64,000 nucleotides of DNA from Pilatotrama ljubarskyi (Eukaryota; Basidiomycota; Agaricomycetes; Polyporales; Polyporaceae): assembly GCA_022385805.1 (NCBI GenBank), contig MU277766.1, positions 4,051 through 68,050 on the forward strand. Direction: 5' to 3'. Below are positions 24,515 through 34,683 of this stretch, in pieces. The notes beneath the pieces are model-generated. The model was not told where the DNA came from. It saw nothing but the letters and a program-made list of their open reading frames with translations, and searched no databases. Numbering within the stretch: the first letter of the stretch is position 1; every line of letters starts with the position of its first letter. Position numbers and translations under genes: made by a program.

Positions 24515-24739
24515 GTTCGTGCCTTCCGCGCGTGTGCTTTACGGCGTCTTGACTCACGTACGCGACTGGGCAGTACTACGACCCCCGTGTCTGGGTGCGC
24601 GAGGGCGAGAAGACGCTCGTCGAGCGCGTCAAGGAGGCTTGTGCGGACCTCGGCAACACCAGTACGTACTCTCCTGCCACCCCCATCGATCTCACGCCCG
24701 TCTGACGCTCTTGTCTGCCGCCTTCTAGACCGCTTGTAA
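23135..24739 (+). CDS. FBA1: Fructose-bisphosphate aldolase, class II
   Basis: Ten exons: join(23135..23158, 23208..23267, 23321..23332, 23395..23400, 23460..23506, 23568..23720, 23786..24383, 24437..24514, 24574..24661, 24729..24739), 358 aa, the usual length. It cleaves fructose-1,6-bisphosphate in cytosolic glycolysis and needs zinc. The zinc ligands and active site are visible in VVLHSDHCAKKLLPW, GITGGEEDG, AFGNVHGVY and FHGGSGS; the product end is NMNVD-like (KMNVDTDTQW). The conserved stretch FAIPAINVTSSS is built from four pieces, including a 12-nt exon and a 6-nt exon (GCCATC, Ala-Ile) flanked by two GTAAGT introns. Dense introns at the 5' end are typical of highly expressed fungal genes. 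Confidence 0.96.
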
Positions 24740-25793
24740 GTTTATACCGGGGGGAAAGACCGCGCGCACGCGTGTGTTGTGCGCGGCAAGGGCAAAAGTA
24801 AAGCAGTAGAAGCCAGCAGCGTTGTATCTCTATCGTCGAATACATCACTAGTGTTCCCATATCTGCGTGGCCGGGACGCGGCATCGTGGATGCGCAGAAG
24901 GTGCTGGAAACTGGTTCTTGGCCGCCATGTGCGTGGGATAGGGATCGCCCAGCTGTTGGGAGACAGCGCGAGGAGCTCTAGATCTCCGTGACACCCCCGC
25001 GAGGGCGATCGCGACGCTTGTGAACTATAATGTCGCGGGAGCTCTACGTAAAGCCCCGGGAGGCCTACAGTTTGCATATACCGTTGATAGCAGTGTCAGC
25101 GGACGTGGGTGCGGGGTCGATGGCACTATAGGTTGAGAGCCCCGTTGCGGGGTTGCGATAGCGCGATCCTCTCCTTGCAAGGAAGACGAGAACGCGTCGC
25201 ACTAGCCAAACTCTACCGTCCCATGTTCTGTGCGATAGCTCACGAGCGCAATGCCTGGCAGCGAGGCAGCGAAGCGCAGCGCCCGCAATAGCGGATAGCT
25301 TCGAAAGGCGAGAGCCCAGGTCAACGTCGACGGACTGGGAAGCGACGATTCCGATGTGCGCAGCGCTACGCCCCGCGTCTGCATGCCTGGCACCTTCGAA
25401 GTCGCTTATGGCTGCAGGTAAACGCCACTCGCGCCAGATCCGTGAGAGGGAGGTGCGATCTCGGAGGACGTCTGGGGCGCGCGTGCGAGGCATCGCGCCG
25501 ACGACCGCGTGCGCGAAGAGGAGGCGGCGCTGTGATGGTGCATCATGCGTGGAGGCGCGCGATAACGAGCGGCGGGGGCGCCCATATGCGCCCACACGGT
25601 GGACGATCTCGAGCTGTGAACGTAGGGAGGGAGGGGTCGCGGTTGACGTGTTCCATAGACCGAGCGAGCGGGTGCGGTCCAGTGCCCGGCAGACGCGAGG
25701 AGACGCGGTGCACGTGATGCGACGCGTTGAAACGAGCAGAGCGGGCGTCTACTGCGCCTCTCCCTTCTCCTTCTCCTTGTGGGATGCGCAGAG
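24740..25793. other. Intergenic, about 1 kb, nothing recognised
   Basis: Long frames on both strands here are Arg-rich by-products of GC-rich DNA and carry no family motif or coherent splice pattern. This is presumably the FBA1 3' region and the promoter of the next gene. Confidence 0.4.
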
Positions 25794-28700
25794 ATGGAGA
25801 GCCGGCTCATGTCCAGTACGTCTCCCTCCTTCTCCTCTCCTCCACGCTCTAACCGTCCTCCAGTTCGCGCCCTGTACACCATCAACGGCCAGCACCCCTA
25901 CATGCTCGCCCGTTCACCTGCAAACGTCGAGGTGGCCATCATTCCACAGAACAGGGCCCCCCCTCTCGCCGGCGCAGACATCACATACGGCAAAGTCTCC
26001 CTCCGCCCCTGTCTCGACGCCATCTGCCGCGCAAGGTCAGTCTCCCTCTCTGCCATCCTCGCCTATTCCGCTTCCAACGCACCCCCCTCTCCAGCCCAGA
26101 ACTCGCCCCCACTGGCCACAGAGACTGGTCCGTCTACGTCTTCGACCCTTTCGAGTCTCGTCAGTCTCTCGCCCCTCCTCTCCCCTAGTGCCCAACCGGT
26201 GGCTAACTCCCTCCTCCCCCTTCAAAGACCAAACAGCCGGCCCCAGTCCCGCCCCTGCTGTCGCAGTCGGCCTCGGTTGGCTCTCAGATGCCCTCCACAG
26301 TACAGACCCACCCTCCGTCTTCGGCACCCTCATGTCAGATGGCATCCGTGACGACGGCCTCGAAGTCATCTTCTCCCTCAGAGAGGTCCGTCCGTCCCCG
26401 TCTCTTACCGCGTCCCTCTTCGCTCACGCACATCTAGGGAAACCGCGTCCCTCTCCCACGTTCCAATACCTGGTCCGTTCCCTTGCCCTCCACAGACAAG
26501 AAACCCCTCAAGCGCTCCACAGGCGCCCTCTTCACCACAAACCCCCTCCCCTGGCCAAAGGATGAAAAAGACCCGGCCACCCCTTCCACGCCTACTCTCT
26601 CCTCAAACTCACCCGCCCCTTCCGCTGTGTCTAACGGCACTGCCCACCCTCCCGTCAAGCGTAGCGATTCCGTGACCGCCGATACCGTGCCTGAGCAGAC
26701 CCGTCCTTCTCCCACCCCACTACCTCCTGCTCCTCCTGTACCGACACCGGTCCTTCCGGCAGCTTCGTCCTCGCCTTCTCTTGATACCCCCCAGGCTGCC
26801 TTGCACGCTCTCCTCCTCGCTCTCGCCAGCTCTCAGCAGAACCAACAACTCCTCTCGCTTCTCTCCTCCATCGACTCCTCCTCTGCTACCCCCAATCCAG
26901 ATCTTGTCCAGACCCTGGGCAACATGTTTTCGTCCGCCGCTTCTGCTCCTCCGCCACCCTCCAATTCCGTTTCGGCTCCTGCGCCCCCACCAGCCAGGCC
27001 ACAGCATACGGCCGCTTCCCCCTTCAACTTCCTCTCCGTCCCGAGTCCCTCTACAACCTCCACCGGTACTCCCGCATCCAGCTCCCTCTCTCCTCCCGAC
27101 AACACTCTCCTCCCCTCTACGCCGCCCACCACGGATCCCGTTCACCAGGAGGACGAAGTCGTCGTACTGGACAAGGAGAACGTCAACCCGGCCGCATTCC
27201 GTCGCAAAGGGCTCGAAAAGGAGAAAGGCAAGGAGCCCGCACGGCCACAGCCGACGCCTCGCAGCGCCCCTGCCCCTCACGCGACCTCTGAGCAGTCGTC
27301 TCGGGCTCGGCCAGTAGCGGCTGCAGGCACCGCTCATGCACGAGCGGCCAGCATGTCAGGAAACAGCCGGAAGCGCACCCTCAGCGAGATCATGGACGAA
27401 CGCGACCGCGAGCGGGAAGAATCCCGCAAACGCACAGCAAGCTCGTCCTCGCGCGCATTCGCGTCCCAGTCGGGCGCGAACGCGATCCTCTCCTCTCACG
27501 GCACGAACGCCAACCTCTCGCACCCTCACGTCGCTTCCGATCCGGTCTGGGAGGCCACCACCCCTTCACAGTCGTACTCGCGGCCAGGTGCAGGGCCCGC
27601 CACCTCGCCTCCCCGGCGACCTAGCACTGACGCGCGCTCTGCCCGGCGCAAGCCCTACGTCGTCCCAGAGTGGGCGCGCACCACCACCGCGACCTTGCCC
27701 AGGACCGCCGACGGCACGTACCTCACCGACGGCATGTCCGATGCACCAGCTGGTCCCTCCGAGGCCCCGAAGCGGAAACGATCCACCAAGAAGACCGGCG
27801 ACCTCGGCAAGGCGCGTAAGCGCTCCTCAGCGAGCAAGCACGTCAAGGAGGAGTTGGAGGGACGCGAGTTCCACGGACCTGCGATCCTCACACCTCCACC
27901 CGCGCGTGCCTCTGGCTCGAGCTCACGACCCAGCGTCAGCACGGACTCGAGGAATACTTCACAAGCCGAGCCGCCGCGACCGGTCGTCGCCACGGCTTCG
28001 CAGGCTCCCATCTTCGCCATACCCCTCGCACCGTCGTCATCGCGCAACGTCCTCTTAGCGTCCTCGTCCCAGAACGTCGAGCCGCCCTCCACCCCACCAC
28101 GCCGCCGACCCGGAAACGCGAGCGCAACCTCGAGCCCCGACGACGACGGCCTCGGTTCGCTCTTCACGCCCGAGCAGCCCTCCCGCAGCGTCCGCAGCCC
28201 GCGCAAGCTGCCCAGCCTCTACACCGGCAGGTCCTCCCTCCTCTCCCCGCTCCGCTCTGCCTCCGCGCGCAAGCGCGCACGCACCCGCACGGCCTCCGGC
28301 GGACGCTCAAGCAACCCCAGCAGCTCCCGCAGCGCCGGCTCGCTCCCCGACGCCCCGCCCCCTCTTTCCAGCACGGACGCGGACGCGCCTTCATCCGAGC
28401 CCGCCGAGTCCGACGACGTCGACGACCTGCCTCTCGACTCGATCCCCATCGCGAGCAGCGATGGCGAGTTTGACCTCGGGCTTAAGGACGGCCCGTCCGA
28501 GGGCGGTGACTTTGCCGCGTCCCGCCGGTGGTCCGTCGGCCTCCCGCCCTCGTCCCCGCTCCCGCCGTCGAGCCCGATCCTCTCCCCAGCCGACGGGAGC
28601 GACTGGGACGCGTACGCCGAGCACGAGGAGCGCGAAGAGGCGCTGCTCGACCCCGATGCGACGATCTGCCTCCCGCAGCTCGAGCTCCACCCGCCGCCGC

Positions 28701-29311
28701 CCGACGAGGCACAGTCCGACCCGAGCAGCCAGGACTCGGACGCAATCCTCGCCATGCTCTCGCAGCACACGGACATGTTCTCGGACGCGTCGTCCATGGG
28801 CGGGAGCACACACGACGGGAACGCGCTCGACATGTCCACGCTCGACCCTGCGTTCACCGACCTGTTCTTCACGCCCTCCAACAACGGCTCCGCCGCCGAC
28901 CTCGGCCCTGGGTCCTCGCAGCTGCCAGCGGGGGCGAGCGACGACCCCTCAGCGTACCTCTCTTCCCTGGGGATGGAGATGGACCCCGAGCTCGAAGCCG
29001 CGCTCTTCGCCAACCCGGAGCTCTACACCTGCGCGTCCTCGGGCGCCGGTGCGGGCGACGGCGCGCAGACGACGGGTGAGATGGACTTTAGCGAGTTCTG
29101 GGAGTTCATGAAGCCCGTCATGAGCGACAGCGTCGTCTCCATGTCCGGCGATGCGTTCGCGCACGGCGGGAGCGGAGGCGCGGCTTCGTCTGCAGAGGGC
29201 GCGGCGGGTGAGGGAGGTGGGCACGAAGAGGGAGGTGCGGCGCTCCTCGCGATCGACCCTATGAAGGTCGCGGAGAACGTGCAGGCGTTGCTGTCTGGAT
29301 GTGCAGTATGA
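25794..29311 (+). CDS. Ams2/Spt21-like nuclear protein
   Basis: Five exons: join(25794..25815, 25864..26035, 26095..26159, 26228..26385, 26438..29311), 1,096 aa. The N-terminal 130 residues form a compact conserved-looking domain (ALYTINGQHPYMLARS, GKVSLRPCLDAICRA, RDWSVYVFDPFES, VGLGWLSDAL, LEVIFSLRE) that I recognise as the fungal Ams2/Spt21 N-terminal type, linked to histone gene transcription. The remainder is Ser/Pro-rich and probably disordered, with basic segments (RKRTLSEIMDERDREREE, KRKRSTKKTGDL), VLDKENVNPAAFRRKGLEK, and an acidic C-terminal third. I see no zinc finger, although some Ams2 relatives have a GATA finger. The domain assignment is recall-based and should be checked. Confidence 0.75.
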
Positions 29312-29713
29312 GCATCGTATGTAGGTCGCATGTGTGCTAGTAGGATGATTGTCATGTGCTTAGGATGGACCGGTATGCGAGGCAGTACTCATTCAATATG
29401 TTATGGATCTTGTTGCAACTTCTAGCCAGTACTCTCACATACATCGTTGTTCACGTCACGGTAAACGGAGCGAATGAAATTCGGTGATGTTCATCTCCTT
29501 GCAGGAACAGCCTCTTGCGGTCGACCTCATCATATCCTTCATGACTACATCGAGTAGGAAGATGCGCAAAAAGGGGCGTCCATACTTGGAGGCTTGAGCG
29601 GTGAGCGTAGACGGGTATCAGGGTATCATATCTTCATGAAAGGATCCCGCGGTGGTAGTACATCTCTTTGTTCCATCCTGCTTCAATCAACCGCAACGTT
29701 CCCCGCGCCATCC
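29312..29713. other. Intergenic, nothing recognised
   Basis: 3' regions of two convergent genes. No feature seen. Confidence 0.35.
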
Positions 29714-30173
29714 CTAACAGCAGCACGAATTGGGTCTGCCAAAAAGGTAAGCACATGTCGTTAGCTACCCATTCACGGCGGTCCGTACGAGACCGCTCGT
29801 ACCCGTAGCCGCAGCACTCGTCACAGCACGTCTCGCAGCAAATGTCTCTGCAGCACGCCGGCTGGCCCCGCCGGCGCATGAGACGGTGGTAGTACATCGG
29901 CTGATTGCGATAGATCATGGCCGGCTGGGGCATGGGTTGGGCGTACTGAGGGTACATCGGCGCCATGCGCATCTCTGGAGCTAGAGGAAAATCCATAATC
30001 GAGGGCACGCGCGAGGGTCAGAACACTCGTCGTCCGGACCAATGGGGCGAGATCCACCCACTCGTATCGTAGTAGCTCGGCGCATAGCTCGGGCTGTATA
30101 TCGGAGATAGCGGCGGCGAAGATCGTACTGGCCAGTACGTTGACATGGGACGCTGGGGGCCGCTGTAGTACAT
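29714..30173 (-). CDS. Small Tyr/Pro/Met-rich protein with a C-terminal cysteine-pair cluster
   Basis: The predicted gene is complement(join(29714..29735, 29803..29980, 30062..30173)), 103 aa. Not a family I can name. The first 75 residues are rich in Tyr, Pro, Met and Ser (MYYSGPQRPMSTYW, IYSPSYAPSYY) with a short basic stretch (LMRRRGQ). The last 24 residues hold eleven cysteines as four regularly spaced CC pairs and a final CCC (CCRDICCETCC, then DECCGYGPNSCCC). Intron 2 (67 nt) has a GTACGA donor, a CTAAC-type branch site and a T-rich tract before CAG, and its removal creates the CCC ending. Intron 1 (81 nt, GTGGGT...TAG) is less certain. The cluster could bind metal or be lipid-modified; it recalls CYSTM-like proteins but is not an exact match. 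Confidence 0.5.
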
Positions 30174-31239
30174 CTGTCGAGCGCAGTGGCTTGCACGCAC
30201 ACCAGGAAGTGAGCAGCGAGGGAGGGTGGAAAGACGGGGAGAGGAGTGCGCGCAGCAGTACCCAGAGGCGTCGGTATTTCTGGCGGCGTCAGCCCCGGCT
30301 CAAATGGATCGTCGCTCGCACATCTGGCCAGCCCGCCCGCATAAGTGCAGAGCGAGAGGACATAGGAAGCGATATATGAAACGCACGCTGCAGCGTGGTA
30401 AAGTCGCCTGGGCGGAAAGAGGTAAGACGGGCCCTCGCGCGCGCAAAGCGGGCCACATATTGAAAACACGTGGATCCAATATAGATGCAGACGTACATTG
30501 GGGCGCTGTGTCGGGACAAAACACCGTCAGAGGGGTGAGGCAGTCTGACATCTGCCGAGTCGACTGCAGACGCAGCTTCATATGCTGCGACTACATGGGC
30601 GACCGACCACAAGGTGGGGGGACGCGCCTGCGCGAGAAATTTGGCTGGTGGCGTAGCGCTGAGTAAGATAGATGCAAGGTTTACAAAGAGCCCAGGGTGA
30701 TTTGCTTCCCGCCGTAAGTGTGGGTAGAGAAGTAACGGTGGTAGAGAGTCCGGCCATCATGCACCGCGTACCTTCAGTTCCAGACCACCTGTCCCACCGG
30801 TGCGTCTGAGAGGACCGCGCAAGACAGCATCTGAGAAGGGGTACAGCACGCAGGCGGATTTGAACTATTTGAGAACAAAACATCCAGATGGCATCCTTCA
30901 GACGAAAGCACAGGCCTGCCATTTATTGGCGAGGCGTCGCATGAGAGGAGCACAGCCTCGTGAGTGTCCTATAAGATCGAGGGGCGCATTCAAATCATGG
31001 CAACCCGGGCCAGAACGACAGGCGGTATAAGTAAGCGAGCGATATGGTGTCATCATACAGTGATGCGCTTACCGGAAGCACGCCATATCCTTGCAAGGAC
31101 CATCTCTGACCCACGGACGGATGAACAAGGAACGGCATTTAGATAGCAGAACGGATGACGTCAGTAGGAACAAGAGATGAAGTTAATGATGACAGCAACA
31201 AAGTAGCGTGCACAGCAAAAGAGATGCATAGACACATCG
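30174..31239. other. Intergenic, about 1.07 kb, nothing recognised
   Basis: Upstream of the cysteine-pair gene and downstream of the glycosylase gene. Frames are short and have no motif. A TGACGTCA word at 31156-31163 is the only notable site. Confidence 0.35.
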
Positions 31240-32290
31240 TCAGTGCGCTATGGGGTTCTGCACGAGAGACGCCGTCACGGAGCGAATATAATCGAGGTCG
31301 ATGGTAGGGCCAGGGCCATGCAACGGGTCCCATTGACGGAACTCCTCGATCGCCCATTTCCATTGCTGAGGCATTCTGTGAGAGTGGACGTCCATCGCAC
31401 TGTACGCACTTACGAGATACTTGATGAGCTCCTTGTCCCTCGGCCGCACGGTCTTCCACTCATCCCCGCCCGCACAGAATATGCGATACGAGTCGAGCGC
31501 ATACGGCCCACAGCCGGGAAGATGAGAGACTGGTGTTGGCGGATATTGTACTTGTGTAGTTCCTGTGCCATCTGCTGATGGTAAAAACATCCTGCCTCGC
31601 GAGCGGCGGAGCTGCCCAGAGACGGGCGGATCGGCGAGATAGGTCTGAGAAAGGGCTACGAGGCGGGAGGAGCGCAATTCGCCTAGCCCAAGATCTTTAA
31701 TCATTTCACGAAGGAGTGATATTGGCGCTGATGATGTATGGAATGAGCCCGGGATACTCAACGACACCGTGTAAGGGTGAAAGACTGACCGCCGGCAAGT
31801 GCGGTTGGGGTGGGCCAACGTTCCATGATCTCGAAAAAGACAGGTATGGACTTCCTTCCCGCGGTTTTATTGAGCAATATCACTGCAACGAGAACTCTCC
31901 AAGGACTCGCGGCGACGTGTTCTGTGCGTCGAAATAGGCAGGAGCACCGGGAGTGAAGGGCAATGACATTAACCCACCTTGTATGAGAATTGGCTTCGCC
32001 TCGTACAGTCCATGCATCGCTTGAACTACGTCTTCATAGAAGCACAGGAACGACGGATTGGATAGGAGGGCATCCAGATCCATCCGTGGCGCAGGGAAAA
32101 AGCGCGATTTAGCAGTCCACGATGGGTGTGCTAGGAGACGCATCGCCTGCTCCTGCACTGGAGGTGTAACGCCATCGTCGACCACCTTGGTGCGTTTGGG
32201 ACTTGGAAAGTACCGAGACTCCAGAGTTTTTGCTCTCCTCCGCTTTGTCTGACGCAGGCTAGGAGTGGATGTATTTTCCGAGAGGTCCAT
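31240..32290 (-). CDS. MBD4-like HhH-GPD DNA glycosylase
   Basis: Four exons: complement(join(31240..31365, 31414..31727, 31790..31921, 31978..32290)), 294 aa. The C-terminal catalytic domain has the helix-hairpin-helix LPGCGPYALDSYRIFC (218-233) with the catalytic-type Asp227, and an upstream core SPWRVLVAVILLNKTAG as in MBD4 glycosylases. The end is DEWKTVRPRDKELIKYL. Animal MBD4 removes T or U opposite G after deamination of 5-methylcytosine or cytosine. The N-terminal 90 residues are basic and disordered (RQTKRRRAKTLESRYF), with a likely nuclear signal. There is no methyl-CpG-binding domain, which is usual outside animals. I placed the last acceptor at 31365-31366 because it restores QWKWAIEEF. 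It is divergent from the ribosomal protein gene. Confidence 0.85.
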
Positions 32291-32738
32291 CTGCTGAGAG
32301 TGTGCAAGTTCAAGGAGTTACATGCTCGTCGTCGTCCAGCCACAAGAGGCTAGCGCAGCTCAACTGTGGTCGGAGCGGCGGACACGGTCCGAAGTCTAGA
32401 CTCCCGCCCAGCTCAGATGCATTGCCAATTGGGAAGGTTTGGTCGGTGGAGCTGACGAATTTGGGTATGGCTCGCGTGGCAACAGACGCCGTAGTGCGTT
32501 ACTCAGCGGTGCTGTTTGTCATCGTCCGCAGGCCCGCTCAAAAGGAGGAGACCAAGGTGCGCACTCCCCACTTTCCCCCGTCCACTAACCACCGTGAGTA
32601 CCCCGTTATGCTGCTCTTGTACCCTCCTGGCGTTGTTTCTGGTGAAATCGAGCCCGGAAACGCTGTCGGAGGGGATGGATGCGACTCTCGTCTTCCGGAT
32701 GACGTTCAGGTCTGACATGCATCTTCAGACTAGTCACA
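32291..32738. promoter_or_regulatory. Divergent promoter, glycosylase / RPL10
   Basis: 448 bp separate the two start codons. A CT-rich stretch and ATGACGT (about 32698-32704) lie shortly before the RPL10 start. A 5'-UTR intron is possible but not shown. Confidence 0.35.
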
Positions 32739-33554
32739 ATGGGTCGCCGTCCCGCTCGCTGCTACCGCTACTGCAAGAACAAGCCTTACCCCAAGTCCCG
32801 CTACAACCGCGGTGTTCCCGACCCCAAGGTCCGTTTCGCGGAGGTATGAAGCGATGGCGAAAATTCTGACCTCGGGTCGTGCACAGATCCGTATCTTCGA
32901 TCTTGGCCGCAAGCGTGCCTCTGTGGACGAGTTCCCCTTCTGCTGCCACCTTGTCTCCGATGAGTACGAGCAGCTCTCCAGCGAGGCTCTGGAAGCCGCT
33001 CGTATTTGCGCCAACAAGTACGTCACCAAGACGTCCGGCAAGGATTCCTTCCACTTGAGGGTCCGTGTCCACCCCTTCCACGTCCTCCGTATCAACAAGA
33101 TGTTGTCCTGCGCCGGTGCCGATCGGTAGGTTACGAATGCTGCCACACCAGCGATCGCGTGATTGAACCATTTTCACAGTCTCCAGACCGGTATGCGTGG
33201 TGCATGGGGCAAGCCGTACGGCACGGTCGCCCGCGTCAACATCGGCCAGATCATTCTCTCCATTCGCTGCAAGGACCAGAACGCCGCCGTCGTCCAGGAA
33301 GCCCTCCGCCGTGCTCGCTACAAGTTCCCTGGTCGCCAGAAGATCATCGTCTCCCGCAAGTGGGGCTTCACGAACGTCAACCGCGAGGACTACGTCAAGC
33401 TCAAGGAGGAGAAGCGTGTGCTGCAGTACGTCTTCGTGTTTCCGATGCTCTGCGGGTCTTTTGTGACATCATCTTCAGGGATGGTGCCTACGTCCAGTAC
33501 ATCCGCCCGAAGGGCAACCTCGAGGCGAACCTCCGGGCTCAGCTTCGCGCGTGA
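32739..33554 (+). CDS. RPL10: 60S ribosomal protein L10 (uL16)
   Basis: Four exons: join(32739..32828, 32887..33125, 33180..33425, 33479..33554), 216 aa, the normal length. The start [20 protein letters not shown] and internal KLEEEK-like and [31 protein letters not shown] and [12 protein letters not shown] segments are diagnostic. uL16 is assembled late into the 60S subunit near the peptidyl transferase centre and is needed for subunit joining. All introns are standard GT-AG (58, 54 and 53 nt). Confidence 0.97.
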
Positions 33555-34207
33555 TTTATCTATGATGTACTTCTATGTTCCCATATCCCGGTCAACATGA
33601 GCGCATGATTGTCTGGTTCAGCAGAGTTGTGCTGCGTGGTAAGCTTTGTGATGTTGTCCTCTTACACGTCTGGCCAACGGCGTAGACTGCCTCATATTCA
33701 CTACATCATCCTTTTTCCATGGTTGATGGTTAGGGGAAACGGGGCAAAGATTGACTCTCGTCACGATTACACGAATCTCCAATCCCTGCGGTGGACTTTA
33801 TCGGTAGCGTAACTGACGAGTACATACTAAGCTGTCTTTACTTTAATCAGTGTCAATGGAGTCTTTGGTGCCCTATCCACGCAGAAGTCGGTCGATCTGG
33901 CTCCAGTGCAGTTAGGTCACGTGTGTTTTTGCGAGCTCCCGGACCACTCACCCGCGGATCCAATGGCGGAGTGAGATCGATTCTGTCATGACTGTCGTCC
34001 CTACGTCGCAGAGTTACGATGAGCGTACTGTAGCCTGTAAGCTTCCTGCGGTGGTGCTTGAACATGGTTCTGGAGGAGGATGCCAGGGTGTAAGTTAGGA
34101 GGCGCAGAACACTTTTGAAAATGAAGTAACTCGACCCTCCCCCGTTCATAAAGCACGTCGGAACGTCTGCCTAGGGGAGACTAAAAATGAAGTTTTCGAG
34201 AAAGAAA
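33555..34207. other. Intergenic, nothing recognised
   Basis: Between RPL10 and the tRNA gene. A run of five A at about 34184-34188 reads as T5 on the tRNA strand and can serve as the RNA polymerase III terminator. Confidence 0.4.
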
Positions 34208-34299
34208 TGACGAGAGTGGGATTCGAACCCACGCCCGTGAGGACCAGATGTCAGATGATATCCTTAGTCTGGCGCCTTAGACCGCTCGGCCATCTCGCC
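34208..34299 (-). tRNA. tRNA-Leu (anticodon AAG), with a 12-nt intron
   Basis: Read on the minus strand, the acceptor stem GGCGAGA pairs with TCTCGTC (one G-T pair) and the discriminator base is A, as for tRNA-Leu. The T arm is GTGGG-TTCGAAT-CCCAC and a long variable arm follows the anticodon arm (class II tRNA). The anticodon stem CCAGA/TCTGG encloses CTAAGG, giving anticodon AAG, with an intron of 12 nt after position 37 (34250-34261). The 3' CCA is not encoded. A T-run follows about 20 nt downstream. Confidence 0.88.
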
Positions 34300-34683
34300 A
34301 TACGTGATTACGCGCTGGCAGCCTCTACACAGAGGTAGCTCCAACAGCCAAAGCAGCTCGGCTTCATGCATCCGAGTCTCTCCTTCAAGTTGCTGCGATG
34401 ATCACTACTGTAGACAGAGTCTGAGCGCGGCACGTTTCGCTCACCATGTATCCGCGGTAGTACGCGATGTGCAGCGGGCCGTACGTGAACCAGGTCCGTG
34501 TGCATGGGCGATATCGTCCATAGCCTCATGACCAGACGCCAGATATCGTACGCTTCTCGCACCCGTCGTCCTCTCTTCTATCCCCTCACCTGCATACCAG
34601 CGGGCCGCGGGAGGCCTCGAAATCCGGGCATATGTACCGAGTGCACATCTGCACGCCCTGCACGCTCAACGCCCCGTGCTGTC
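34300..34683. other. Intergenic: tRNA upstream side and promoter of the GH20 gene
   Basis: No further gene is seen. The frame of the GH20 gene is open upstream of its start but the signal peptide begins at 34684. Confidence 0.4.

Noticed and set aside
25065..25595. 176-codon minus-strand open frame in the FBA1-Spt21 gap
   Set aside because: No motif, Arg-rich by-product of GC-rich DNA, no splice signals or neighbour support.
25354..26565. 403-codon plus-strand open frame
   Set aside because: Most of it is Arg/Ser/Pro noise. Its right part merely overlaps exon 4 of the Spt21-like gene, whose spliced model explains the region better.
29740..29775. A 33-nt intron, or no intron, in the cysteine-pair gene
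   Set aside because: The 67-nt intron has a standard donor, branch site and T-rich tract and yields a cysteine-rich end; the unspliced frame gives an unrelated hydrophobic tail.
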